10,084 nt of DNA from Solirubrobacteraceae bacterium (GTDB lineage Bacteria; Actinomycetota; Thermoleophilia; Solirubrobacterales; Solirubrobacteraceae). The stretch spans positions 1 to 10,084 of the forward strand of contig JAICJK010000049.1 in the NCBI GenBank assembly GCA_025928415.1, read 5' to 3'. The notes under the pieces are model-generated. The model searched no databases. It had not been told where the DNA came from and saw only the letters and a list, made by a program, of their open reading frames with translations. The translations under genes and the position numbers were made by a program. Within the stretch, counting starts at the first letter, position 1; every line of letters begins with the position of its first letter. This document shows positions 1 to 6,150 of this stretch, in pieces.

Positions 1-2708
1 AGCTGACGGCCAAGCTCCTGGCGCTGTTCGAGCTGCGCTTCGATCCCGCGCGGGCGGGGGAGGAGGAGGCCGAGCAGGCCCTGCGCGAGGCGATCCTCGC
101 CGACCTCGACGCGATCGAGCTGCTCGACCACGACCGCATCCTGCGCAACCAGCTCGGGCTCATCGACGCGACGGTCCGCACGAACCTGTACCGGCCCGGG
201 CGCACGGTGATCGCCTTCAAGCTGCGCTCGGCCGACGTGCCGGCGATGCCGCTGCCCGCGCCGCTGTGGGAGATCTACGTCTACTCCCCGGCGATGGAGG
301 GCGTCCACCTCCGCGGCGGGCCGATCGCCCGCGGCGGCATCCGCTGGTCGGACCGCATGGACTACCGCACCGAGGTCTTCGGCCTCATGCGCGCGCAGAT
401 GACCAAGAACGCCGTCATCGTCCCCACGGGCGCCAAGGGCGGCTTCCTGCTCAAGGCGCCGCCCGCCGGCGGCGAGGCGCTGCGCGACGCCGTGCGCCGC
501 GAGTACGTCGCCTACGTCGGCGCGCTGCTCGACCTCACCGACGACCGCGTCGACGGGCGGATCGTGCACCCCGACGGCGTGCGCGTCCGCGACGGCGAGG
601 ACGCCTACCTCGTGGTGGCGGCCGACAAGGGCACCGCGACGTTCTCCGACACCGCCAACGAGGTGGCGGTGCGCCGCGGGTTCTGGCTCGGGGACGCCTT
701 CGCGTCCGGCGGCTCGGCCGGCTATGACCACAAGGCGCTCGGGATCACGGCCCGCGGCGCCTGGGAGTCGGTCCGGCGGCACTTCGCCGAGCTCGACCTC
801 GACCCCGCGACCGACCCCTTCACGGCGGTCGGCATCGGCGACATGTCGGGCGACGTGTTCGGCAACGGGATGCTGCTCAGCCGGACGCTGCGGCTCGTCG
901 CCGCCTACGACCACCGCCACGTCTTCATCGACCCGGACCCCGACGCCGAGGCCGGCTACGCCGAGCGCGAGCGGCTCTTCCGGCTGGCGGGCTCCTCCTG
1001 GGACGACTACGACCGCACCCGGATCTCCGCCGGCGGCGGGGTCTGGCCGCGCACGGCCAAGGCGATCCCGGTGAGCCCGGAGGCCCGCGCCGCGCTCGGC
1101 ATCGCCGACGAGCGGCTCGCCCCGGCCGACCTCATCCGCGCGATCCTGCGCGCGCCGGTCGACCTGCTGTTCAACGGCGGGATCGGGACCGTGGTCAAGG
1201 CCTCGGCCGAGAGCGACGCCGACGCCCAGGACCGCGCCTCGGACCTGCTGCGCGTCGACGCCGCGGACCTGCGCTGCCGCGCCGTGGGGGAGGGCGGGAA
1301 CCTCGGGTTCACCCACGCCGCGCGGATCGAGTACGCGCGCGGCGGCGGGCTCATCAACGCCGACTTCATCGACAACTCCGCCGGCGTCGACTGCTCCGAC
1401 CACGAGGTCAACCTGAAGATCCTGCTCGATCTCGCCGTGGCCCGCGGTGGCCTCGAGCCGGCCGACCGCGACGCGCTGCTGCGCGAGGTCACCGGCGACG
1501 TGGTCGCCCACGTCCTCTACGACTCCTTCCAGCAGGCCCAGATCATCGCCCAGGAGGTGCGCCGCTCGGCCGGGCGGATGGACGCCCTGGAGGACCTCAT
1601 GGAGCTGCTGGAGCTGCGCGGGCGCCTCGACCGCGCGGGGGAGGGCCTCCCGGGCGCCGACGAGATGGCCGAGCGGCGCCGGGCCGGGCAGGGGCTGCTG
1701 CGCCCCGAGCTCGCGGTGCTGGTCGCCTACGCCAAGCGCCACCTGGCCACCGCGCTGCTCGACAGCGCGCTGCCCGACGACCCGTTCTTCGCGCAGGACC
1801 TCGAGCGCTACTTCCCGCCGCGGGTCGCCGATCGCTTCGGCGAGTTGATCGCCGAGCACCCGCTGCGCCGCGAGCTCGTGGCCATGATCGCCGCCAACGA
1901 CGTGGTCAACGCCCTCGGGCCCACGTTCGCCTCGCAGGGGCTGGCCGAGCTCGGCGCCAGCGCCGAGGGCGTCGTCCGGGCGGTGCGCCTGGCGCGCGCC
2001 ACGACGGGCGCCGACGCCCGCTGGAGCGCGATCGAGGCCCTCGGGCGCGAGGTGGCCGTCGACGACGCCTGGGAGCTGATGGCCGGCGTCGACGCGCTCG
2101 TCGCGGACACCGCCCGCTGGCACCTGGTCCACGGCGAGGACGAGGACCTCGGCGACGCGGTGCGCGTGGGCCGCGCGGGGTTCGAGCGGCTGGCCGAGGT
2201 GCTGCCCGGCCTGCGCTCGGCGCAGTGGCGGGCCGACCACGACGCGCTGGCCGCCGACCTCGTGCGCCGCGGCGTCCCGGAGCCGCTCGCCGCGGCGCAC
2301 GCGCGCCAGGGGGCGCTCGTCCACGCGCCGGACATCGTGGCCGTCGCCGCGGAGACCGATGGGTCGGTCGAGGCGGTCGCCGCGGTGTTCTTCGAGCTCG
2401 GCGAGCGCCTGCAGCTCGAGTGGCTCGAGCGCGCGATCGACGAGCTGCCCGCCGCGACCCGGCTGCAGCGCTGGGCCGTGCAGGCCGTGCGCGACGACGT
2501 GCTGGGCGCCCGCGCCGCCCTCGCCCGCCGCGCGCTGCGGGAGTCCGGCGGCGGCGACACCGTCGCGATCGTGGACGCGTTCCTGGAGTCCCGCCGCGAG
2601 GTCCTCGGGCGCCTGACCGCCTTCACGCGCGCGCTGGCCCACGAGGGCCGCCCGGACCTCGCCGGCCTCGGCCTGGCCGTGCGCCAGCTCCGGGCGCTCG
2701 CCGGGTAG
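1..2708 (+). CDS. gdh: NAD-dependent glutamate dehydrogenase, large (GDH-180-like) type, 5' end missing
   Basis: Catabolic glutamate dehydrogenase: oxidative deamination of glutamate to 2-oxoglutarate and ammonium with NAD+, in the cytoplasm. The frame is open from base 3, giving about 901 residues to the TAG stop. Bacterial enzymes of this class are usually near 1,600 residues, so roughly the N-terminal 45% lies upstream. Visible catalytic-domain motifs are GGIRWSDR (about 330-360), VIVPTGAKGGF with the expected active-site lysine codon at 435-437, GDMSGDVFGNG (about 837-869), NGGIGT (about 1173-1190), GEGGNLGFT (about 1287-1313) and FIDNSAGVDCSDHEVN (about 1366-1413). The remaining ~430 residues are the helical C-terminal region typical of the family. 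The GTG at 207 is internal, because conserved family sequence continues upstream of it. The hydrolase starts 10 bases after the stop, so the two are probably co-transcribed. The family call is firm; the symbol is a convention. Confidence 0.96.
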   Translation, partial: LTAKLLALFELRFDPARAGEEEAEQALREAILADLDAIELLDHDRILRNQLGLIDATVRTNLYRPGRTVIAFKLRSADVPAMPLPAPLWEIYVYSPAMEGVHLRGGPIARGGIRWSDRMDYRTEVFGLMRAQMTKNAVIVPTGAKGGFLLKAPPAGGEALRDAVRREYVAYVGALLDLTDDRVDGRIVHPDGVRVRDGEDAYLVVAADKGTATFSDTANEVAVRRGFWLGDAFASGGSAGYDHKALGITARGAWESVRRHFAELDLDPATDPFTAVGIGDMSGDVFGNGMLLSRTLRLVAAYDHRHVFIDPDPDAEAGYAERERLFRLAGSSWDDYDRTRISAGGGVWPRTAKAIPVSPEARAALGIADERLAPADLIRAILRAPVDLLFNGGIGTVVKASAESDADAQDRASDLLRVDAADLRCRAVGEGGNLGFTHAARIEYARGGGLINADFIDNSAGVDCSDHEVNLKILLDLAVARGGLEPADRDALLREVTGDVVAHVLYDSFQQAQIIAQEVRRSAGRMDALEDLMELLELRGRLDRAGEGLPGADEMAERRRAGQGLLRPELAVLVAYAKRHLATALLDSALPDDPFFAQDLERYFPPRVADRFGELIAEHPLRRELVAMIAANDVVNALGPTFASQGLAELGASAEGVVRAVRLARATTGADARWSAIEALGREVAVDDAWELMAGVDALVADTARWHLVHGEDEDLGDAVRVGRAGFERLAEVLPGLRSAQWRADHDALAADLVRRGVPEPLAAAHARQGALVHAPDIVAVAAETDGSVEAVAAVFFELGERLQLEWLERAIDELPAATRLQRWAVQAVRDDVLGARAALARRALRESGGGDTVAIVDAFLESRREVLGRLTAFTRALAHEGRPDLAGLGLAVRQLRALAG

Positions 2709-2718
2709 GCCCCCGGTC

Positions 2719-3585
2719 GTGTTCGACGGCTTCGCCCTGGAGCGCATCGACGTCGGCGAGGCGATCCTGCGCGTGCGCCACGGCGGGTCGGGCTCGCCGG
2801 TGCTGTTGCTGCACGGGCACCCGCGGACCCACACGACCTGGCACCGGGTCGCGCCGCTCATCGCCGCCGCGGGCCACACGGTCGTCTGCCCGGACCTGCG
2901 GGGCTACGGGCGCTCCTCCAAGCCGCCCACGACGCCCGACCACGAGCCGTACACCAAGCGAGCGATGGCCCGGGACTGCGTCGCGCTCATGCGCGCGCTG
3001 GGCCACGAGCGCTTCGCGCTGGTGGGCCACGACCGCGGCGCCTACGTCGCCTTCCGCACCGCGCTCGACCACCCGGGCGCCGTCGAGCGGCTCGTGATCC
3101 TGGACGCCGTCCCGATCGCCGAGGCCCTGGACCGCTGCGACGCGGGCTTCGCGCAGGCCTGGTGGCACTGGTTCTTCCTCGGTCAGACCGACAAGCCCGC
3201 CGAGCGCGTGATCTCCGCCGATCCCGAGGCGTGGTACCGGCCCGACCGCGAGCGCATGGGCGAGGGCAACCTCGACGACTACCTGCAGGCGATCCACGAC
3301 CCGGCGACCGTCCTGGCGATGTGCGAGGACTACCGCGCGGGCCTCGGCTTGGATCGCGCACACGACGAGGCCGACCGGCGCGCGGGCCGGCGCATCGGCT
3401 GCCCGGTGCTCGTCGCGTGGGCGGCCGAGGACGACATGGAGGACCTGTACGGCGATCCGCTGGCGATCTGGGCGCGCTGGGCCGGCGACCTGCGCGGCGC
3501 CCGGATCCCGTCGGGCCATCACATGGCCGAGGAGGCGCCCGAGGCGCTCGCGGCCGAGCTGCTGGCCTTCCTCGGGACCGGCTAG
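2719..3585 (+). CDS. Alpha/beta hydrolase, haloacetate dehalogenase-like family
   Basis: Soluble 288-residue alpha/beta-fold hydrolase, full length for the family. Oxyanion-loop motif LLHGHP is at about residues 30-35. The nucleophile elbow GHDRGA carries Asp105 instead of Ser, as in fluoroacetate/haloacetate dehalogenases and epoxide hydrolases. Asp129 (VILDAVP) is the likely acid and His267 (SGHHMAEEAP) the base. The dehalogenase-type halide-pocket residues His150-Trp151 and Tyr205 (EDYRAG) are present. Of the two arginines that hold the substrate carboxylate in characterised fluoroacetate dehalogenases (Asp+1 and Asp+4), Arg106 is kept but the second is Tyr109. The substrate may therefore not be a haloacid, and an ester or epoxide is possible. 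GTG is chosen as start because it is the first start after the gdh stop and leaves a complete N-terminal strand; no clear Shine-Dalgarno is seen. It is probably translated from the gdh transcript. The stop overlaps the stop of the opposing gene. Confidence 0.9.
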   Translation: MFDGFALERIDVGEAILRVRHGGSGSPVLLLHGHPRTHTTWHRVAPLIAAAGHTVVCPDLRGYGRSSKPPTTPDHEPYTKRAMARDCVALMRALGHERFALVGHDRGAYVAFRTALDHPGAVERLVILDAVPIAEALDRCDAGFAQAWWHWFFLGQTDKPAERVISADPEAWYRPDRERMGEGNLDDYLQAIHDPATVLAMCEDYRAGLGLDRAHDEADRRAGRRIGCPVLVAWAAEDDMEDLYGDPLAIWARWAGDLRGARIPSGHHMAEEAPEALAAELLAFLGTG

Positions 3586-4145
3586 TGCCGGTCGTCGCCC
3601 GTGGCGGCGGGCGGCCGTGACTCCTCGGCCAGCGAGGTGATCGCCAGGCTGCCGCGGGCGGCCTCCTCGAGCACCTCGTTGGCCTCCTCGGCCGAGCGGG
3701 CGTAGAGCTCGACGAGCAGGTGCACGACGATGCGGTTGTCGTCGTCGTGCTTGTGGAAGCGCACGTGCGTGAAGAACTCGCGCGTGCCGTGGTCGCCGAA
3801 GGCGGCGTAGCTCAGCGCGTCGCCCGCCTCGGGGCCCGAGCAGGTCTCGACCTCGTCGGCGTCGACGGTGACCGTGCACGAGGCCACCCATGGGGTCCCG
3901 GCGACCATCCGCTCCCAGCGGTCCTCCACGGGCTCGACGCGGCCGTTGACGAAGCCGAGGTGCGGCTGGTCGTGCATGCAGTCCAGGCACTGCACGACGG
4001 CCTCCTGCAGCTCGTCGACGACCTCCGAGCGCTCGCCGGTGTCGGGATCGATCTTGTGGATCCCCTCGTAATGCACCTGCACCTCGAGGTCCTGGGACCA
4101 GCAGCGGTAGCAGCGCAACCAGGAACGTGCCTCGGTGTGCTCCAT
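3582..4145 (-). CDS. Zinc-ribbon protein of unknown function
   Basis: I do not recognise a named family. The frame gives 187 residues from the ATG at 4145, at the edge of the 24-base divergent gap. Cys12-X2-Cys15 (LRCYRCW) and Cys53-X2-Cys56 (VQCLDCM) form two knuckles 37 residues apart, suggesting one structural zinc-ribbon-like metal site. The middle part (about 60-145) looks like a mixed alpha/beta domain with further His and Cys residues (Cys90, Cys102, and the FTHVRFHKHDDDN stretch). The C-terminus is a helix followed by a disordered Pro/Ala/Asp tail. There is no signal peptide or membrane segment, so it is likely cytosolic. The frame is open further upstream, to 4727, but that extension is antisense to mobA and is rejected. 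The gene is divergent from mobA and convergent with the hydrolase. A role in nucleic-acid or metal binding is possible but not shown. Confidence 0.82.
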   Translation of the reverse strand: MEHTEARSWLRCYRCWSQDLEVQVHYEGIHKIDPDTGERSEVVDELQEAVVQCLDCMHDQPHLGFVNGRVEPVEDRWERMVAGTPWVASCTVTVDADEVETCSGPEAGDALSYAAFGDHGTREFFTHVRFHKHDDDNRIVVHLLVELYARSAEEANEVLEEAARGSLAITSLAEESRPPAATGDDRH

Positions 4146-4152
4146 CACCGAC

Positions 4153-4162
4153 AGTCTAGGCT
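4153..4162. promoter_or_regulatory. Overlapping divergent -10 elements (zinc-ribbon gene and mobA)
   Basis: On the plus strand TAGGCT (4157-4162) is followed by exactly 7 bases and the mobA ATG (4170). On the minus strand TAGACT (4158 down to 4153) is followed by exactly 7 bases and the ATG at 4145. Both fit the TANNNT -10 pattern and both use the same T4157-A4158 step inside CTAG. The midpoint of the two ATGs falls on that step. The predicted transcription starts lie at or one base before each ATG, giving leaderless mRNAs. No convincing -35 box is seen on either side. The -10 assignments are inference from sequence; TA steps are scarce in this DNA. Confidence 0.6.
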
Positions 4163-4169
4163 CAGGCCC

Positions 4170-4766
4170 ATGGAGGGCTCCGCGAGCGCGGTGGGCGTCG
4201 TCCTGGCCGGCGGCCAGGGCAAGCGGATCGGCGGGGACAAGGCGAACGTCGCCGTGGAGGGGCGGCCGCTGCTGCGCTGGGTGCTCGCCGCCGTGGAGGC
4301 CGTCTGCCCCTCGGTGGCGATCGTCGCCAAGCGCGACACCGTGCTGCCCGGGCTGCGCGCCAGCACGCGCGTGTGGATCGAGCCGGACCAGCCGCGCCAC
4401 CCGCTCACCGGCATCGTCCACGCGCTGCGCGAGGCCGCTGGCCGGCCGATCCTGGCCTGCGCGACCGACCTGGTGCTGCTCGACCCGGCGACCCTGCGGG
4501 CGATCCTCGGCGCCGCGGACCCGTCGCGCCTGGCGGTCGTGCCGTTCGCGGGCGGGGAGCTCCAGCCGCTGTGCGCGCTCTACCAGCCGGGCGCGCTGCG
4601 GGTCCTGCAGCGCTTCGAGGCCGGCACGCGGGCGGTCGACGCCGCGGCCGAGCTCGACCCCGTCGTCCTCGGCTTCGACGACCCGCAGCCGTTCTTCAAC
4701 GTCAACGCGCCGGAGGACGTCCTGCACGCCTCGGCGGTGCTGCGCCCGCCGCCGCGGGCGCGCTGA
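4170..4766 (+). CDS. mobA: Molybdenum cofactor guanylyltransferase MobA
   Basis: Transfers GMP from GTP to molybdopterin, giving the guanine-dinucleotide form of the molybdenum cofactor used by DMSO-reductase-type enzymes (nitrate reductases, formate dehydrogenases). It has 198 residues, the normal family length. The N-terminal nucleotide loop LAGGQGKRIGGDKA (residues 12-25) matches the family LAGGxxxRMGxxKA. HPLTGI (77-82) aligns with the usual GPLAGI. Asp100 in the strand ACATDLVLL takes the place of the metal-binding Asp of the usual CDxP motif. FNVNAPEDV (176-184) is the typical C-terminal NxNxPEDL motif. The ATG at 4170 is preferred over earlier in-frame starts because the nucleotide-binding strand begins right after it and a -10-like hexamer sits 7 bases upstream. 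It is convergent with moaA, 30 bases away, which supports the cofactor assignment. Related nucleotidyltransferases (MocA, CofC/FbiD) are less likely. Confidence 0.87.
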   Translation: MEGSASAVGVVLAGGQGKRIGGDKANVAVEGRPLLRWVLAAVEAVCPSVAIVAKRDTVLPGLRASTRVWIEPDQPRHPLTGIVHALREAAGRPILACATDLVLLDPATLRAILGAADPSRLAVVPFAGGELQPLCALYQPGALRVLQRFEAGTRAVDAAAELDPVVLGFDDPQPFFNVNAPEDVLHASAVLRPPPRAR

Positions 4767-4768
4767 GC

Positions 4769-4794
4769 GCCCCGCGGCGACCGCGACGGGGGGC
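4769..4794. terminator. Possible bidirectional hairpin between mobA and moaA
   Basis: In the 30-base convergent gap, CGCGG (4773-4777) pairs with CCGCG (4781-4785) around a 3-base loop. GCCC (4769-4772) can pair with GGGC (4791-4794), with ACGGG bulged on one side. There is no T-run on either strand, so this would be a weak or factor-dependent terminator. GC-rich spacers form such hairpins easily, hence the low confidence. Confidence 0.3.
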
Positions 4795-4796
4795 CC

Positions 4797-5792
4797 TCAG
4801 CCGCCGATCGCGCTCATCGAGCGCGCGGGCTGCACGAACCCGGGGTCGTTGACGCGGTGCTTGAGCTCCTTGCGCCAGACCGCGTCGCGGATGACCGTCT
4901 CGACATCGTCGTCGGAGGCGCCGGCGCGCAGCGGCGCGCGCAGGTCGGTCTCGCCGAGGCTGAACAGGCACGTGCGCAGCTTGCCGTCGGCGGTGAGCCG
5001 CACGCGGTTGCAGTCGTCGCAGAACGGCTCGGAGACGGGGTTGATGAACCCGATGCGGCCCTTGCCGTCGGCGAAGCGGTGCACGCGCGCGGTGGCCGAC
5101 GGCTCCCGGGGCTCGGGCTCGAGCGGGTACACGGCGTGGATGGCCGCCCGGACCTCCTCGCCGGTCAGCACGTCCTCGGGCGTCCAGGCGTGATCGGCGT
5201 CGAGCGGCATGAACTCGATGAAGCGCACCTCGTAGGGGTGCTCGCGCGCGAAGCGCGCGAAGGGCAGCACCTCGTCCTCGGTGAAGCCGCGCAGCGCGAC
5301 GGCGTTGACCTTGATCGGGTGGGCCTCGGGGAAGCGCGCGAGCGCCTCGAGGCCGGCCAGCACGCGGGGGAGCGCGTCGCGGCGGGTCATCCGGAAGAAG
5401 CGGTCGCGCTGCAGCGAGTCGATCGAGACGTTGAAGCGCGAGATGCCTGCGGCCACCAAGGCCTCGGCGTCGCGCTCGAGCAGGTAGCCGTTGGTGGTCA
5501 GCGACAGGTCGGCGAGGCCCGGGACCGCGGCGAGCATCGCCGCCAGGGCCGGGAAGTCCCGGCGCACGAGCGGCTCGCCGCCGGTGAGGCGCACGGCCTC
5601 GACGCCGAGCTCGGCGAACAGCCGGACCAGCCGCGCGATCTCCTCGAAGCTGAGGACGTCGTCGCGCTCCAGCCACGGCAGGCCCTCGGCGGGCATGCAG
5701 TACTGGCAGCGGAAGTTGCAGCGATCGGTGACCGACACGCGCAGGTCGCCGATCCGCCGGCCGTGTCCATCGACGAGGGGTGCGCGCGCCAT
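4797..5792 (-). CDS. moaA: GTP 3',8-cyclase MoaA (radical SAM)
   Basis: First step of molybdenum cofactor synthesis: radical-SAM conversion of GTP to 3',8-cyclo-7,8-dihydro-GTP, which MoaC then turns into cyclic pyranopterin monophosphate. The protein has 331 residues and is complete. The SAM-binding [4Fe-4S] motif is CNFRCQYC with Cys25, Cys29 and Cys32. GGEPLVRRDF follows as the SAM-contact motif. The second cluster site is Cys258-X2-Cys261-X13-Cys275 (CDDCNRVRLTADGKLRTC), diagnostic for MoaA. The C-terminus ends SAIGG, keeping the Gly-Gly tail that is essential in the family. The ATG start places the first cysteine at the usual distance, and a -10-like TAGGCT ends 6 bases upstream. GAGG lies too close to the ATG to be a good Shine-Dalgarno. 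No moaC, moaE, moeA or moaD is visible here, so the pathway genes are scattered. Confidence 0.97.
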   Translation of the reverse strand: MARAPLVDGHGRRIGDLRVSVTDRCNFRCQYCMPAEGLPWLERDDVLSFEEIARLVRLFAELGVEAVRLTGGEPLVRRDFPALAAMLAAVPGLADLSLTTNGYLLERDAEALVAAGISRFNVSIDSLQRDRFFRMTRRDALPRVLAGLEALARFPEAHPIKVNAVALRGFTEDEVLPFARFAREHPYEVRFIEFMPLDADHAWTPEDVLTGEEVRAAIHAVYPLEPEPREPSATARVHRFADGKGRIGFINPVSEPFCDDCNRVRLTADGKLRTCLFSLGETDLRAPLRAGASDDDVETVIRDAVWRKELKHRVNDPGFVQPARSMSAIGG

Positions 5793-5798
5793 GTCCTC

Positions 5799-5804
5799 AG
5801 CCTA
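5799..5804 (-). promoter_or_regulatory. -10 element of a leaderless moaA promoter
   Basis: On the minus strand TAGGCT is followed by six bases and the moaA ATG (5792), so the first T lies at -12 if transcription begins at the ATG. This is the layout of actinobacterial leaderless promoters. CTGACC (5825 down to 5820) is the closest -35-like match, but its 15-base spacer is short. With no 5' leader there is no room for a molybdenum-cofactor riboswitch. The promoter is inferred from sequence only. Confidence 0.5.
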
Positions 5805-5901
5805 CTCGGGCCGCAAGCCGGTCAGCGCGGGGCGAGCGGCGTCGAACATCGGTCCGGTCGGCGGTGGTTCGGCTCCGCGTGGCGCGGGCATTGCCGACCG
5901 G

Positions 5902-6066
5902 ATGAGCATGCTCATCGCCCTCCTGCTCGCCCTCGTCGTCGCCCTCGCAGTCGTCGGCGCCGGTCGCCTGCGCGCCGCCTGGGTGCGCGGGCGCCGTCCG
6001 GCAGTGGACGGAGGCAGCCGCCGGGACTTCTTCGGCGACCGCCTCGTCGACCCGACGAACGGCTGA
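5902..6066 (+). CDS. Small single-pass membrane protein, unknown function
   Basis: This 54-residue frame has one N-terminal hydrophobic helix (about residues 3-20, rich in Leu, Val and Ala) directly after the start. A basic stretch follows (RLRAAWVRGRR, 22-32) and then a polar acidic/basic tail ending DPTNG. By the positive-inside rule the basic tail would be cytoplasmic. Third codon positions are nearly all G or C, as in the neighbouring genes. A second Met codon at 5908 is an alternative start. An in-frame ATG at 5791 would give a 92-residue form, but it overlaps the moaA start codon and adds a low-complexity N-terminus, so it is less likely. There is no clear Shine-Dalgarno or -10. It could be a real small membrane protein or a fortuitous hydrophobic frame. 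No function can be assigned. Confidence 0.5.
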   Translation: MSMLIALLLALVVALAVVGAGRLRAAWVRGRRPAVDGGSRRDFFGDRLVDPTNG

Positions 6067-6073
6067 CCCGCCC

Positions 6074-6109
6074 GTGATGGTCCGGCGCCTCAGGGCGCCG
6101 GACGATCAC
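6074..6109. terminator. Strong hairpin between convergent genes, likely bidirectional terminator
   Basis: GTGATGGTCCGGCGCC (6074-6089) and GGCGCCGGACGATCAC (6094-6109) form 16-base arms with a single G-G mismatch and a 4-base TCAG loop. The hairpin starts 7 bases after the stop of the plus-strand small membrane gene and lies just past the end of the ecm-meaB operon. There is no T-run on either strand, so classic intrinsic termination is not certain. A processing or mRNA 3'-end stabilising role is possible. Confidence 0.55.
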
Positions 6110-6150
6110 GAGCATGGCCCGCGCCTACGGGCGCCGGACGATCACGAGCA
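6085..6150. repeat. Two direct copies of a 30-base segment, offset by 36 bases
   Basis: Bases 6085-6114 and 6121-6150 match at 28 of 30 positions; the only difference is CA versus AC at 6091-6092 / 6127-6128. The last 22 bases of each copy are identical. The right-hand copy is the 3' end of the 50-residue minus-strand gene (codons for LVIVRRP and the TAG stop). The left-hand copy forms one arm of the hairpin at 6074-6109. The 36-base offset keeps the reading frame. Confidence 0.9.

Noticed and set aside
1808..2626. Long minus-strand open frame under the glutamate dehydrogenase gene
   Set aside because: Arg/Ser/Ala-rich low-complexity translation antisense to conserved GDH sequence; long antisense frames are expected in DNA this rich in GC.
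207..2708. GTG at 207 as the true start of the glutamate dehydrogenase
   Set aside because: Conserved family sequence continues in the same frame from base 3 without a stop; the gene is cut by the window edge.
2225..3097. Plus-strand frame spanning the gdh-hydrolase junction
   Set aside because: Arg/Ala/Gly-rich shadow in a second frame of two well-supported genes, with no motif.
2623..3990. Minus-strand 455-residue frame covering the hydrolase and part of the zinc-ribbon gene
   Set aside because: It is in a different frame from the zinc-ribbon gene and antisense to the hydrolase; the translation has no recognisable domain.
5791..6066. 92-residue form of the small membrane protein starting at ATG 5791
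   Set aside because: Its start overlaps the moaA start codon and the added residues are low-complexity with no domain, so the shorter form is preferred, although it is not excluded.
4857..6077. Plus-strand 406-residue frame over moaA
   Set aside because: Antisense to a complete MoaA with both iron-sulfur motifs; composition is typical of a mirror frame.
6085..6150. Minimal CRISPR-like repeat
   Set aside because: Only two copies separated by 6 bases of non-repeated sequence, one inside a coding frame, no cas genes; it is a local duplication.
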